64,000 nucleotides of DNA, from positions 372,001 to 436,000 of the forward strand of contig NZ_LN901322.1 of assembly GCF_001465875.1 (NCBI RefSeq), in the 5' to 3' direction. Each line of letters starts with the position of its first letter. The stretch's first letter is position 1. Origin of the DNA: Legionella saoudiensis (GTDB lineage: Bacteria > Pseudomonadota > Gammaproteobacteria > Legionellales > Legionellaceae). Shown piece by piece: positions 1 to 8,877 of the stretch. The notes below the pieces were generated by a model. That model worked only from the letters and a program-made list of their open reading frames with translations, was not told where the DNA came from and did no database searches. The translations under genes were made by a program, and so were the position numbers.

Positions 1-1660
1 GGTAGGGGCGGAACATCCGGATCGGTAACTGCCTCGAAAACAAAAGGCCTATCCGCTGCCAAGGCGATATCCCAAGCATTGGCTAATTGGTCGGGAGAAT
101 CTATTTTAATGCCATCGAGCCCTAATGATCTGGCATATTCTGCATAAGGAAATCAGGAATGCTTTGCGAGGCATCATATCGAGGATCACCAAGCAAGATC
201 CGTTGTTCCCAAGTCACTTGATTTAAGTCGCGATTATTTAAAACTAAAATAATTAAGCGAGGATCAGCCCAGCGTTTCCAATATTTGGCAATAGTAATTA
301 ATTCGTTATTACCATTCATTTGCATGGCACCATCACCAACTACGGCAATCACCACACGCTCGGGATGTACAAATTTTGCCGCAATTGCATAAGGAACACC
401 AGCTCCCATTGACGCTAAATTTCCTGATAAAGAGGCTTTCATCCCTTCGCGGATTTTTAAGTCGCGAGCATACCAATTCGCGGCAGAGCCAGAGTCTGCT
501 GTAATAATGCAATTATCGGGTAACTTTGGCGAAAGCTCCCAAAAAACTCGTTGTGGATTAATAGGTTTCGCACTACTCATTGCTCGTGCCTCCATAACCT
601 CCCACCATTTTTTGGTACTCTCTTCAACTGTTTTTCGCCAACGTGTATTTTTCTTCTGTTGCAATAAGGGAATTAATCGTCTTAAGGTTTCCACGCTATC
701 CCCTACTAAATTAACATCCATGGGATAGCGCAGATCAATCATTTTAGGATCAATATCAATTTGTACTCCACGAGCCTTACCTTCTTTAGGTAAAAACTCT
801 GCATAGGGGAAATTCGATCCAATCATAAATAAGGTATCGCATCTTTTCATCATCTCCCAACTTGGATTGGTGCCTAAAATACCAATTGAGCCGGTGACAA
901 AAGGTAAATCATCGGGTACAACTGCTTTACCCAGCAAGGCCTTAGCAATACCCGCTTTTAAAATTTCAGCAACTTCCAGTACTTCATTGGTTGCATGTAA
1001 AGCACCCGCTCCAACTAAGAGAGCTACCTTCTTACCCTCATTCAAAATTTGTGCAGCCCGTTGCAACTCTTCATCATCAGGTATTGTAACCGGCATAGTA
1101 AAGCCAATGCCTGAATGCAATGTGCCATGTACTCGATTAGGAACTTCTACAGCATTCAACAATTGAATGTCATTTGGCAAAATAACACAGGTCACCGTTC
1201 GCTCTGCTTTAGCGATGCGGATGGCGCGATCAACCAAATGTCGTACTTGGGCGGGTGTAGAAGCCATATAGACATATTCTGAAGCAACGTCTTTAAATAA
1301 AGAGGTAAGATCAACCTCTTGCTGATACGAGCCACCCAATGAAGAACTTGCTTGTTGGCCTACAATCGCTAATACAGGTTGATGATCCAGCTTAGCATCA
1401 TAAAGTCCATTTAATAAATGAATTGCGCCAGGTCCGGAAGTAGCTAAACACACCCCGAGTTCTCCACTAAATTTTGCGTGGGCGCAGGCCATAAATGCAG
1501 CCATTTCTTCATGCCGTACTTGAATGAAATCAAAAGTATCGCCTGCACGTCTCAATGCCCCTAAGATGCCGTTAATACCATCACCTGGAAAGCCATAAAT
1601 TCGTTTAACTCCCCAAGCGGATAAGCGTTCTAAGAAAAAATCGCTGACATTAGTTCCCAT
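1..1660 (-). pseudogene. Thiamine-diphosphate pyruvate oxidase/acetolactate synthase-like enzyme, frameshifted and cut by window edge
   Basis: The protein has the three-domain ThDP-enzyme layout (PYR, central, PP). The catalytic-type Glu is E51 in RHEEMAAF, and the ThDP-binding GDG motif is at about residues 442-444 with the matching LNN near 475. These enzymes act on pyruvate or related 2-oxo acids; the PoxB-like group gives acetate, but the exact substrate cannot be read. The start is supported by AAGGA six bases upstream of the ATG. The main frame stops at 122-124, but the frame one base over continues without a stop to position 1 and reads PYAEYARSLGLDG, then DPDVPPLP, which is the normal family C-terminus. 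One C appears to be missing near 148-151 in a short C run. It is either a real frameshift or a sequencing error, and the gene continues beyond the window. Confidence 0.85.
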
Positions 1661-1943
1661 AAAAATTCCTTTTAATTATCACAGCACAATAGAATTAATT
1701 GACTTATAAGACATCTACGAATAGACAAAGGCGCGAATAATTTATTAAGTTAGCCTAACTCCAAATTATTGCCATTAAGGTCATCCTTAAAAAAATAACT
1801 TAGAACCTTGCTCCAGTAATTTAGGACATTTTTATTAAGGAAAACCCTAACTCCCCTCTTGAATTCCTTAATAGAAAGCAACTCCTTTTAATACTAAAGT
1901 TTCCACATCGATATTTTGTAGTTGTAAAGTAATGGAGTATTTA

Positions 1944-2153
1944 ATGATAATAAAAAGTAATAGCCCGAGTATAAAAATTACAATTAGTACGACGGTTAAT
2001 TCAGAAATTTTAAATAAAATATATCAATACTGCCGATGGGCAAATATCGATAACATTAGTCTTTTTATTGAAAAAGCTGCTCAATTTTATTTAGAGGATA
2101 AACATAAAAATAATCTCTTAGATCAACCTACTTTAAGGAAAAATAATGGCTAA
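1944..2153 (+). CDS. Small ribbon-helix-helix-like protein
   Basis: The 69-residue product reads as one beta strand (IKITIST) followed by two helices, the layout of ribbon-helix-helix DNA-binding proteins. It shares the pattern YCxWAxIxxxxxFIExAxxF with the protein at 2713-2931, so the two are paralogues. The ATG at 1944 is preferred over 1932 because GGAG at 1934-1937 lies six bases upstream of it. The stop overlaps the start of the PfpI gene by eight bases, so the two are probably translationally coupled. A DNA-binding or antitoxin-like role is inference. Confidence 0.6.
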   Translation: MIIKSNSPSIKITISTTVNSEILNKIYQYCRWANIDNISLFIEKAAQFYLEDKHKNNLLDQPTLRKNNG

Positions 2154-2685
2154 ATCCTTGCATGGGAAAAAAATAGCAATTTTAGTAGCCAATGGTTTTG
2201 AACAAGTAGAAATGGTAAAACCCCGGGATGCGCTAGCGGCAGCAGGGGCTGAGACTCACCTTATTTCACCAGAAAAAGATACCGTTAATGGTTGGGATAC
2301 CAAGGAGTGGGGAAAACAATTTACTATTGATATTCCCTTAGACGTTGCTCAAGCAGATACTTATGATGCCTTGTTAATACCAGGCGGCGTTATGAGTCCA
2401 GATCATTTGCGCATGAATGAAAAAGCAATTGATTTTATTAAGGGCATTTACGATGCACAGAAGCCTATTGCGGCGATTTGCCATGGTCCATGGTTATTAA
2501 TTAATACGGAAATTGTTCGCGGTAAAAAAGTAACCTCCTGGCCTTCATTAAAAATGGATTTAATTAATGCCGGTGGTGAATGGGTTGATCAAGAAACTGT
2601 CGTTAGCGGACGTATTTTAACAAGCAGAAATCCACAAGATATACCAGCGTTTAACGACGCAATGATTGAATTATTCAGCCAATGA
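2146..2685 (+). CDS. PfpI/DJ-1 superfamily protein (YhbO-like)
   Basis: This 179-residue single-domain protein has the DJ-1/PfpI nucleophile elbow AICHGPW, giving C112 followed by H113, and the conserved Glu in GFEQVE (E19). Family members act as deglycases, glyoxalases or peptidases in carbonyl and general stress, and the length fits a complete YhbO-type protein. The gene overlaps the end of the small RHH-like gene upstream and converges on the paralogous small gene at 2713-2931. Substrate is not determinable from sequence. Confidence 0.88.
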   Translation: MAKSLHGKKIAILVANGFEQVEMVKPRDALAAAGAETHLISPEKDTVNGWDTKEWGKQFTIDIPLDVAQADTYDALLIPGGVMSPDHLRMNEKAIDFIKGIYDAQKPIAAICHGPWLLINTEIVRGKKVTSWPSLKMDLINAGGEWVDQETVVSGRILTSRNPQDIPAFNDAMIELFSQ

Positions 2686-2712
2686 TTCAGAAAAACCCAT
2701 TATTATGGAGCA

Positions 2713-2931
2713 TTAAGTAGTTTCTTGTTTGGATTTTTTAGCTACTTTTTGTTGTTTTTTCCATTCTTTATCTTTGGCAAAAACAAAACGGCTGGCTTCT
2801 TCAATAAAAAAGCCTAAATCATTAATAGAAGCCCATTCACAATATTTTTGGATTTGCTCTAAAATATCTGCATGGATTTCTACTTTAAGTTTCTCTTTAA
2901 TTTGCGCCTGACTCCCGGAGATTATGGGCAT
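2713..2931 (-). CDS. Small ribbon-helix-helix-like protein, paralogue of 1944-2153
   Basis: The 72-residue product has a strand (KLKVEIH), a helix (ILEQIQKYCEWA) and a second helix (FFIEEASRF), followed by a Lys-rich tail. The central pattern matches its neighbour at 1944-2153, and the two flank the PfpI gene. AAGGA lies six bases before the ATG at 2931. The basic tail and predicted fold suggest nucleic-acid binding; no target is evident. Confidence 0.6.
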   Translation of the reverse strand: MPIISGSQAQIKEKLKVEIHADILEQIQKYCEWASINDLGFFIEEASRFVFAKDKEWKKQQKVAKKSKQETT

Positions 2932-3236
2932 AGCAATTCCTTCTTTTTAAATTAAAAAACTCAAAAGATAGTAACTAAAGTGCTATAAATATGCAAGTGA
3001 CCTCAAGTGCTGCATTTTCAGCATTAAAACATTTAACCAAACATACCTGATATGTTTCCTAGGATTTTCGATTTTTGTCTTCTTTCTTAGCTAAATGTGT
3101 CCCCTTATGTTTAGCTCCTCACTACCAACAATTAAATGTATATCACCATAATTTAATATTTACAGATTTATTTGAATATAATCCATGGTAAGTATGGTGT
3201 AAAATTAAGTGATCTTAAATTGACTAAAAAAGACTA

Positions 3237-4130
3237 ATGGATATTTTACAATGTTTAAAAAGTTTCACTACGGTGGTTGAATGTAAGAGTTTTGTCGCTG
3301 CTGCTCAAGCACTGTCTATTTCTTCTTCCAAGATAAGTAAGCAAATTTCTCATTTAGAATTGGAATTAAAAACCAAATTATTTATCCGTTCCACCAAGCA
3401 ATTAATATTAACTGATAAAGGGAAAATATTATATGAGAAGGTGGGGAATTTATTTGATGAATTAAAAGTAATCAAAGAAATAGCTCTTCAGGAACTGCCA
3501 ATAGATTTAGTTACTTTAAAATTATGCTTAACGGTGAGCCCCGCTGTACTTTATTTAACAAATTTAACTACCCAATTTATGAAGGCTAATTCTGGAATTG
3601 CAATTGACCTTCAAATTGGTTCAAATGTTGTCGATATATATGAATATAACTTTGACTTAGCTATAACATTCGATGTAATTCGACAACCTAATATGATTTG
3701 TAAAAAATTATTTTCTATTCAGAGAACTATTTATGCTTCCCCGGAATATTTGGAAACCCATGGCTATCCTGCTACCCCAGAAAAATTAATCAATCACAAT
3801 TGTTTAATTAACACGATTTATGGATTACAAAATAAATGGATCCTGAACTCACAAATTATTCATGTATCGGGAAACTTTAAAAGTAACAATGCCGAGGTAT
3901 TAAAACAGGCTGCTTTAAATGGGCTTGGCTTGATTTGGGTTCCTTATTTTTCAGTGCAAGAAGAAGTTCAGGCAGGTAAACTGTTGCCAGTATTACCTAA
4001 TGATAAATCTCCTGAAATTATGCTTTATGCAATTTACAAAAAGCATAAAAGGAATAATGAGCATATTGATTTATTCCTAAAGTATCTATGTGAGAAAATA
4101 GTCACGGATGGCATAATTGAGCTTGAATAG
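3237..4130 (+). CDS. LysR-family transcriptional regulator
   Basis: The 297-residue length is typical of LysR regulators. The N-terminal 60 residues form the winged HTH (FTTVVECKSFVAAAQALSIS, then SKISKQISHLE), followed by a substrate-binding domain with the usual ITFDVIRQPN segment and a GLGLIWVPY element near residue 235. Nothing upstream is obviously divergent from it: its 5' neighbour at 2931 is transcribed away with about 300 bases between them, so either that gene or an unlinked operon could be its target. No inducer can be inferred. Confidence 0.9.
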   Translation: MDILQCLKSFTTVVECKSFVAAAQALSISSSKISKQISHLELELKTKLFIRSTKQLILTDKGKILYEKVGNLFDELKVIKEIALQELPIDLVTLKLCLTVSPAVLYLTNLTTQFMKANSGIAIDLQIGSNVVDIYEYNFDLAITFDVIRQPNMICKKLFSIQRTIYASPEYLETHGYPATPEKLINHNCLINTIYGLQNKWILNSQIIHVSGNFKSNNAEVLKQAALNGLGLIWVPYFSVQEEVQAGKLLPVLPNDKSPEIMLYAIYKKHKRNNEHIDLFLKYLCEKIVTDGIIELE

Positions 4131-4410
4131 ACAGGTCCAACTATCATTGTAATTATCTAAGACTGAGATTCAATCGCTCTTCAAAAGTATCGTCTTGCAT
4201 TCTTAAAAGCCCGTTGGAACATATAACAATAAGTGCCTATTTTGGAAAATAGAACTTTCCAAATTGGAATTTAAAAAAACTAAAACCTAATTATTACTTT
4301 ATAATCAATAAGTTAATAATATTTTTCTCTTTTAAATGTAGTTGGCAAGAGTTTTGTATTAGATAAACAAACTGGTACTATTATGAGCATTTAATGCATT
4401 AAGGTGCGAC

Positions 4411-5340
4411 ATGCCAAAACAAATTCAATATCTTTATAAAACGAAGTCCGTACTGGATCTTTGTAATCAAGACAATATCGTTGAACTATACCAAATAATA
4501 TCCGATGAAAACTTTTTGGAAAATATCCAGTTATTGGTAGATGGAGAAGTACACTTATTAAGTGAAAGTACATTGGATCAAATTAAAATATTTGAAAGTG
4601 CATTAATAGAAGCGGCAGTAAAGAATAATTTAAATCCTTTTTTTAGAGCGTATATCCGTAATATATTTGAATTACAGGAAGTTAAAAGAGCCATAGAAAA
4701 GAAAACTCAATCATCTGATTCCTATCCTGAAGAGAAACAAAAATTGAATGATAAATGTGACAGGATAGCTGCTCGACTTGAAATGCTTAAAAAAAGCAAT
4801 GAATCTAGCATCAAAGAAATTGAAAAAAATCGTGCTGAATTAAAAGCTGAAAAAAATAAATATGAACTATTCCAATTTGCAGTACTGGTTTTTACTATAT
4901 TACCTATTGTTCCCTTAGGATTTATATCATCCATTGCAACTCTAATAGCAGTCCCTGCCCTATTAGCTGTTGCCTTATTAGAAATAAAATTTTTTGAACC
5001 ATGGAATAGCTTTTACACAGAGAAACTAGAGGAGTTATATTCAAAACATTCTTCCTTAAAAGAGCCTATCACTAATTTAGAGATGGATTTCAAATCATAT
5101 AAAAGAAGAATAGTCTCATTTGAGCAACTAAATAGCGATACTCAACAGCAATTACAAAAATTAAAAGAACAACAAATCAAATTAGAAAACAAGATCGCTA
5201 ATTTTAACCCAGAACAATTGGCTCCATTAAATTTAAAGGGTACATTATCTAAATCAAGTATGTTTAAAGCAGAGGATTCCACAGTATCTTTAGTAAACCC
5301 TGAGGCTAAAGAGCCATTGTCTCAATCCCCAATTTTGTAA
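4411..5340 (+). CDS. Coiled-coil protein with a membrane hairpin, effector candidate
   Basis: No family is recognised. The 309-residue protein has a soluble N-terminal helical part, a long charged coiled coil (about residues 95-150, rich in Lys/Glu), a strongly hydrophobic stretch from about 152 to 192 that fits two closely spaced membrane segments, and a second coiled coil (about 205-270). The tail is polar with Glu and Ser and ends in QSPIL. This arrangement and tail resemble Legionella Dot/Icm-secreted membrane-targeting effectors, which is inference. AAGGTG precedes the ATG. It stands alone in a gene-poor stretch, typical of effector genes. Confidence 0.6.
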   Translation: MPKQIQYLYKTKSVLDLCNQDNIVELYQIISDENFLENIQLLVDGEVHLLSESTLDQIKIFESALIEAAVKNNLNPFFRAYIRNIFELQEVKRAIEKKTQSSDSYPEEKQKLNDKCDRIAARLEMLKKSNESSIKEIEKNRAELKAEKNKYELFQFAVLVFTILPIVPLGFISSIATLIAVPALLAVALLEIKFFEPWNSFYTEKLEELYSKHSSLKEPITNLEMDFKSYKRRIVSFEQLNSDTQQQLQKLKEQQIKLENKIANFNPEQLAPLNLKGTLSKSSMFKAEDSTVSLVNPEAKEPLSQSPIL

Positions 5341-5344
5341 AAAA

Positions 5345-5366
5345 GAGGGCTGCTATATGAGCCCTC
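5345..5366. terminator. Stem-loop after the coiled-coil gene
   Basis: GAGGGCT and AGCCCTC form a 7-bp stem with an 8-base loop, directly after the stop at 5340. A run of A precedes it, so the U-tract is on the minus-strand reading; on the plus strand it is only a stem-loop. Confidence 0.4.
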
Positions 5367-5517
5367 CAATACTCCCAAGAGCCCATATCCATGAACTTTA
5401 TTAGCATGCACTAGGGTAAACCTTGGTTTTACTTCCATAATACAGTAATTACCTTGAAGCATTTCTACACAAATGATACTTTGGGTTATGTCTTCCTAAA
5501 TAAAACGTGAAATATCA

Positions 5518-7503
5518 ATGGATAAATCACTTTTGGCACGAACAACGATTATAGCGATACTCTCTTTTCTGGTACTTACTATCGCCCACGCGGGAACTCC
5601 AGTGATCTCGCTCATCCCATTAACAGCGAACTCTATTTCTGTTTCAGTTAATGAGGTTAAAATCATCAAATACCAAATAACAAATCGCTCAAAAAAAACG
5701 CACACCCTGGTGATGCAACCTATAACAGGCATCAACCAGATAATTACCTCCGCAAATGACTGCTCCAATTCATTTGTTTTAAGCTGGCAACAATCCTGTA
5801 TTTTGAGCTTGCAAGTAAGTGGAAGCGCTTTGCAAGGCCCAATAATAGAAGGCCCCAAAGTATGTGAACAAGGCAATCGTTTGATGTGTTACCAACCCAG
5901 CATCCAAAATAGGCTGCACATAACTCAAGGAATAGCGAAATACACAGTAGGTGGTACGATTACAGGCCTTACCGGTACGATTACCTTGTTAAACAATGGG
6001 GCGAACGCCCTATCAGTTAGTACAGATGGCTCGTTCACTTTTTCAACCCCTATTGCTGAAGGGAGCCCATACCTTGTGACTGTAGGAACACAACCTAACG
6101 GGCAAACCTGCACGGTAGCTTCCGGCTCGGGCATTATGAGTGGGGCTAATGTGACCAACGTTACGGTGACCTGCTCTACCAATACCTACACGATTGGCGG
6201 GACCATTACTGGTCTTGTCGGCACGGTAACCTTGTTAAACAATGGAGTGGATCCAACCTCAGTTAGTGTGAATGGTCCCTTCACCTTTTCTACACCTTTA
6301 GCCGAAGGAAGTACGTATCATGTCACCATCGGAACACAACCGCCAAATCAAACGTGTAATGTCGCTTCTGGTTCGGGCACTGTAAGTGGTAATGTAACCG
6401 ATGTTACGGTGAACTGCGCTACACGAACCCACACTGTGGGCGGGACCATTACGGGTCTTACCGGTACTGTTATCCTGCTCAATAATGGTATTAATCCTAC
6501 CCCACTTACGGCGAATGGTTCTTTTACCTTTTCCATGCCAGTTGCAGAAGGCAGTCCATACTATGTGACTGTAGGAACACAACCCAACGGACAAACCTGC
6601 ACTCCCACTAATAACAGTGGAACCATGGGAGGTTCTGATGTAACAGATGTGGCGGTTGGTTGCATTACTAATAATACCTTCCTAACAGTAAATGCAAATG
6701 GAACCATTCCTGTTAATTCAGGAAGTGGGGCTCTCACGGTAACTAACACAGGCATCTACACCGCATATAATGTCCATGCCGTATTGCCTGGCGGCTGGAC
6801 TGGCGTATCACAGGACGCCAGCGAATGCGCCTCTATAGCACCCAATAATGGTACCTGTACATTACACTTTTCCTCAACTACTCCTTATGTTGCGCAAGGC
6901 AATATAACCATTACGGGGGACAATATTAGTTCGCCACCTCAAACAGCACTTGCATTTACAATAAACGATTATTTAGTCTGGTCTATGTCAGGCAATACAG
7001 CTCTTGTCTTGGCAAGTAGCGATGTATCGGCATCCCAGGTTTGGAGTACCAGTTTTAATAATATACCTAATATAAATGAAACATCGACGAACCCGCCTGA
7101 TGCTTGTAATGGCGCAACGGATGGCTCCTGTAATACGAATCAGCTTGCAGCCCAGTATGGGACATCCTATACAGATTATGCAGCAGGCCTTTGTTATCAA
7201 ATAGCCTTGGATAATACTGGTCCCGTGGCCCTAGGTACGTGGTATTTACCAGCCATCTGCCAAATGGGGAATTCAATGGCAACTTGCGCTGCAAGCGGAT
7301 TAGCTAATATCGAAGTCAATTTATTTAAGCTCGGTTTTGGTGACCTTCAGGGAGGCTATGCCTATTGGAGTTCCACTCAGTATTCGGGACAACCCATATT
7401 CGATGCATGGTTTCATGCTTTCTCAACAGGTAGTGGCGTTCAGTCGCATACTTATAAGGGTGGAGAACACTACGTACGGTGTGTCCGAGCTATAAATTTT
7501 TAA
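5518..7503 (+). CDS. Secreted repeat protein with C-terminal DUF1566-like domain
   Basis: The N-terminus is a signal peptide (hydrophobic stretch ending AHA near residue 24). Residues about 30-135 form a beta-rich domain shared with the partial gene at 62619 (both have PITGIN and a GPxxCxxGNxLxCYQP segment). Three repeats of about 82 residues follow, starting near 141, 224 and 305, each opening with GGTITGLxG and carrying LLNNG, FTFS and a paired Cys. The last 180 residues resemble DUF1566 (TWYLPAICQM, AYWSSTQYS, YVRCVRAI). Such proteins are exported or surface proteins, with Cys pairs suited to the periplasm or exterior. Its ligand is unknown; adhesion is a guess. Confidence 0.8.
   Translation: MDKSLLARTTIIAILSFLVLTIAHAGTPVISLIPLTANSISVSVNEVKIIKYQITNRSKKTHTLVMQPITGINQIITSANDCSNSFVLSWQQSCILSLQVSGSALQGPIIEGPKVCEQGNRLMCYQPSIQNRLHITQGIAKYTVGGTITGLTGTITLLNNGANALSVSTDGSFTFSTPIAEGSPYLVTVGTQPNGQTCTVASGSGIMSGANVTNVTVTCSTNTYTIGGTITGLVGTVTLLNNGVDPTSVSVNGPFTFSTPLAEGSTYHVTIGTQPPNQTCNVASGSGTVSGNVTDVTVNCATRTHTVGGTITGLTGTVILLNNGINPTPLTANGSFTFSMPVAEGSPYYVTVGTQPNGQTCTPTNNSGTMGGSDVTDVAVGCITNNTFLTVNANGTIPVNSGSGALTVTNTGIYTAYNVHAVLPGGWTGVSQDASECASIAPNNGTCTLHFSSTTPYVAQGNITITGDNISSPPQTALAFTINDYLVWSMSGNTALVLASSDVSASQVWSTSFNNIPNINETSTNPPDACNGATDGSCNTNQLAAQYGTSYTDYAAGLCYQIALDNTGPVALGTWYLPAICQMGNSMATCAASGLANIEVNLFKLGFGDLQGGYAYWSSTQYSGQPIFDAWFHAFSTGSGVQSHTYKGGEHYVRCVRAINF
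5939..6660 (+). repeat. Three tandem in-gene repeats of about 245 bp
   Basis: Three diverged copies starting near 5939, 6187 and 6430 encode the GGTITGL repeats of the secreted protein. Such tandem units can change number by recombination. Confidence 0.75.
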
Positions 7504-7592
7504 TCCTTATTTTCTTTTAAGCGCCAATAAGGGTGTGTTTCATTGTGAATGTACATGAGAACGCACTCTTTTGAGCAAATTCACACACACAC

Positions 7593-8585
7593 TTAAATAA
7601 AATACAATCCCACAGCAAATACCATATAAAATAATCCGAAGAAGGATAAGCGCATACCTGTTAGAGCATTTTTGCGTAACAATAAGTACAAACCAAAAAT
7701 TGATAATAAGGTAATTATTGCCCCCCATATGGATACCTCATCTAAAATCCATGGGGTAAAAAATATTCCCAAAGCACTGGGAACAGTAGCTTGGATCATC
7801 ATGGCGCCACTGATATTGGCCAGAGCTAATATTTGTTTTCCTTGGCGAACCCATATTACCGCATTCATAATTTCAGGAAGTTCTGTGGCAATAGGGCTTA
7901 ACAACAAAGCCACCATTTGTGGTGGTATCCCAAAAACAGGTCCAATTACTTCCAACTGATGAACAAATATACGTGCGCTGGTAAAAATAATGATTAATGA
8001 TAGAGTCATTTGCAATAAGGCCCAGGATTGAGAGGGATGTGCATCACGAGGCCTTATTTTTAAAGGCTCCATAAAATCCAAATGTTCGGGATCATCTTCT
8101 CCCTTCATCTCCTGCCTGACATACACTGCATAAGCCAAGAGAAATAGGAGCCCAAGCCATGGCTTAAATGCAAAGGCAACTAACCCAAGAGCTATTTTAA
8201 AAATAAAAATGCTTAAGAACCATACTTGATCTTTCCCCAGGCGGCGTTCTGTGACTTTAGAGAGGATTTGTTTTTCATTACTATTTTTTTGCGCTATAAA
8301 TACCCAACCTACCACAGCATAAGCAATCGTTGCCAAAACTAATGGACCACCAATTGCAGCACCTATACCAATTTCTTTTTGTTCGGGAGTATGGCCAAAA
8401 ACCACCGCGACAAACGTTACCACGCTTTCAGGAAGTGCCGTACCAAATGCAGCTAATATAGTTCCAGTTGCATGTTTGCTGACATTAAATTTCTTCCCCA
8501 CCCATTCAACTGCATTTACAAAAAACTCACAGGAGAGATAAATAACGCCAGCAGATACCAATAATAAAATTAATGCCATAACCAT
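7593..8585 (-). CDS. Sodium/calcium exchanger (CaCA) family membrane protein
   Basis: The protein carries the two inverted alpha-repeats of cation/Ca2+ exchangers: FGTALPESVVTF in the first half and IATELPEIMNAV in the second, with the acidic Glu that binds the cation. About ten hydrophobic segments are visible. The ATG at 8585 is chosen over the more upstream 8672 because AAGGA (8591-8595) lies five bases away and the hydrophobic first helix starts there. It would exchange Na+ or H+ for Ca2+ at the inner membrane. It converges on the secreted protein gene. Confidence 0.85.
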   Translation of the reverse strand: MVMALILLLVSAGVIYLSCEFFVNAVEWVGKKFNVSKHATGTILAAFGTALPESVVTFVAVVFGHTPEQKEIGIGAAIGGPLVLATIAYAVVGWVFIAQKNSNEKQILSKVTERRLGKDQVWFLSIFIFKIALGLVAFAFKPWLGLLFLLAYAVYVRQEMKGEDDPEHLDFMEPLKIRPRDAHPSQSWALLQMTLSLIIIFTSARIFVHQLEVIGPVFGIPPQMVALLLSPIATELPEIMNAVIWVRQGKQILALANISGAMMIQATVPSALGIFFTPWILDEVSIWGAIITLLSIFGLYLLLRKNALTGMRLSFFGLFYMVFAVGLYFI

Positions 8586-8877
8586 CTCTATCCTTAAATA
8601 CCATTCTAAACCAAAGAGAGTCAGACTCAAATGGCTGAGTTTTCCATTAGGAGCACCGGTTGCTCCTACCAAATGAAGTTAAATTGTAGAGCAACCAAAT
8701 AAAAAGACCTAATAATGGTTAATTTATATCCGATGACCGCCTGGGGTTTTCGATCGTGACAATTAATTAGAGGCTATTTAAAGAGCCCTTCTCTCTTTGG
8801 ACTTGAAAAAGAATAACTTCCTGATAATACTATCAATAAAGATACTTAGTTCACTTAAATTAATAAAAGGATTTTCT

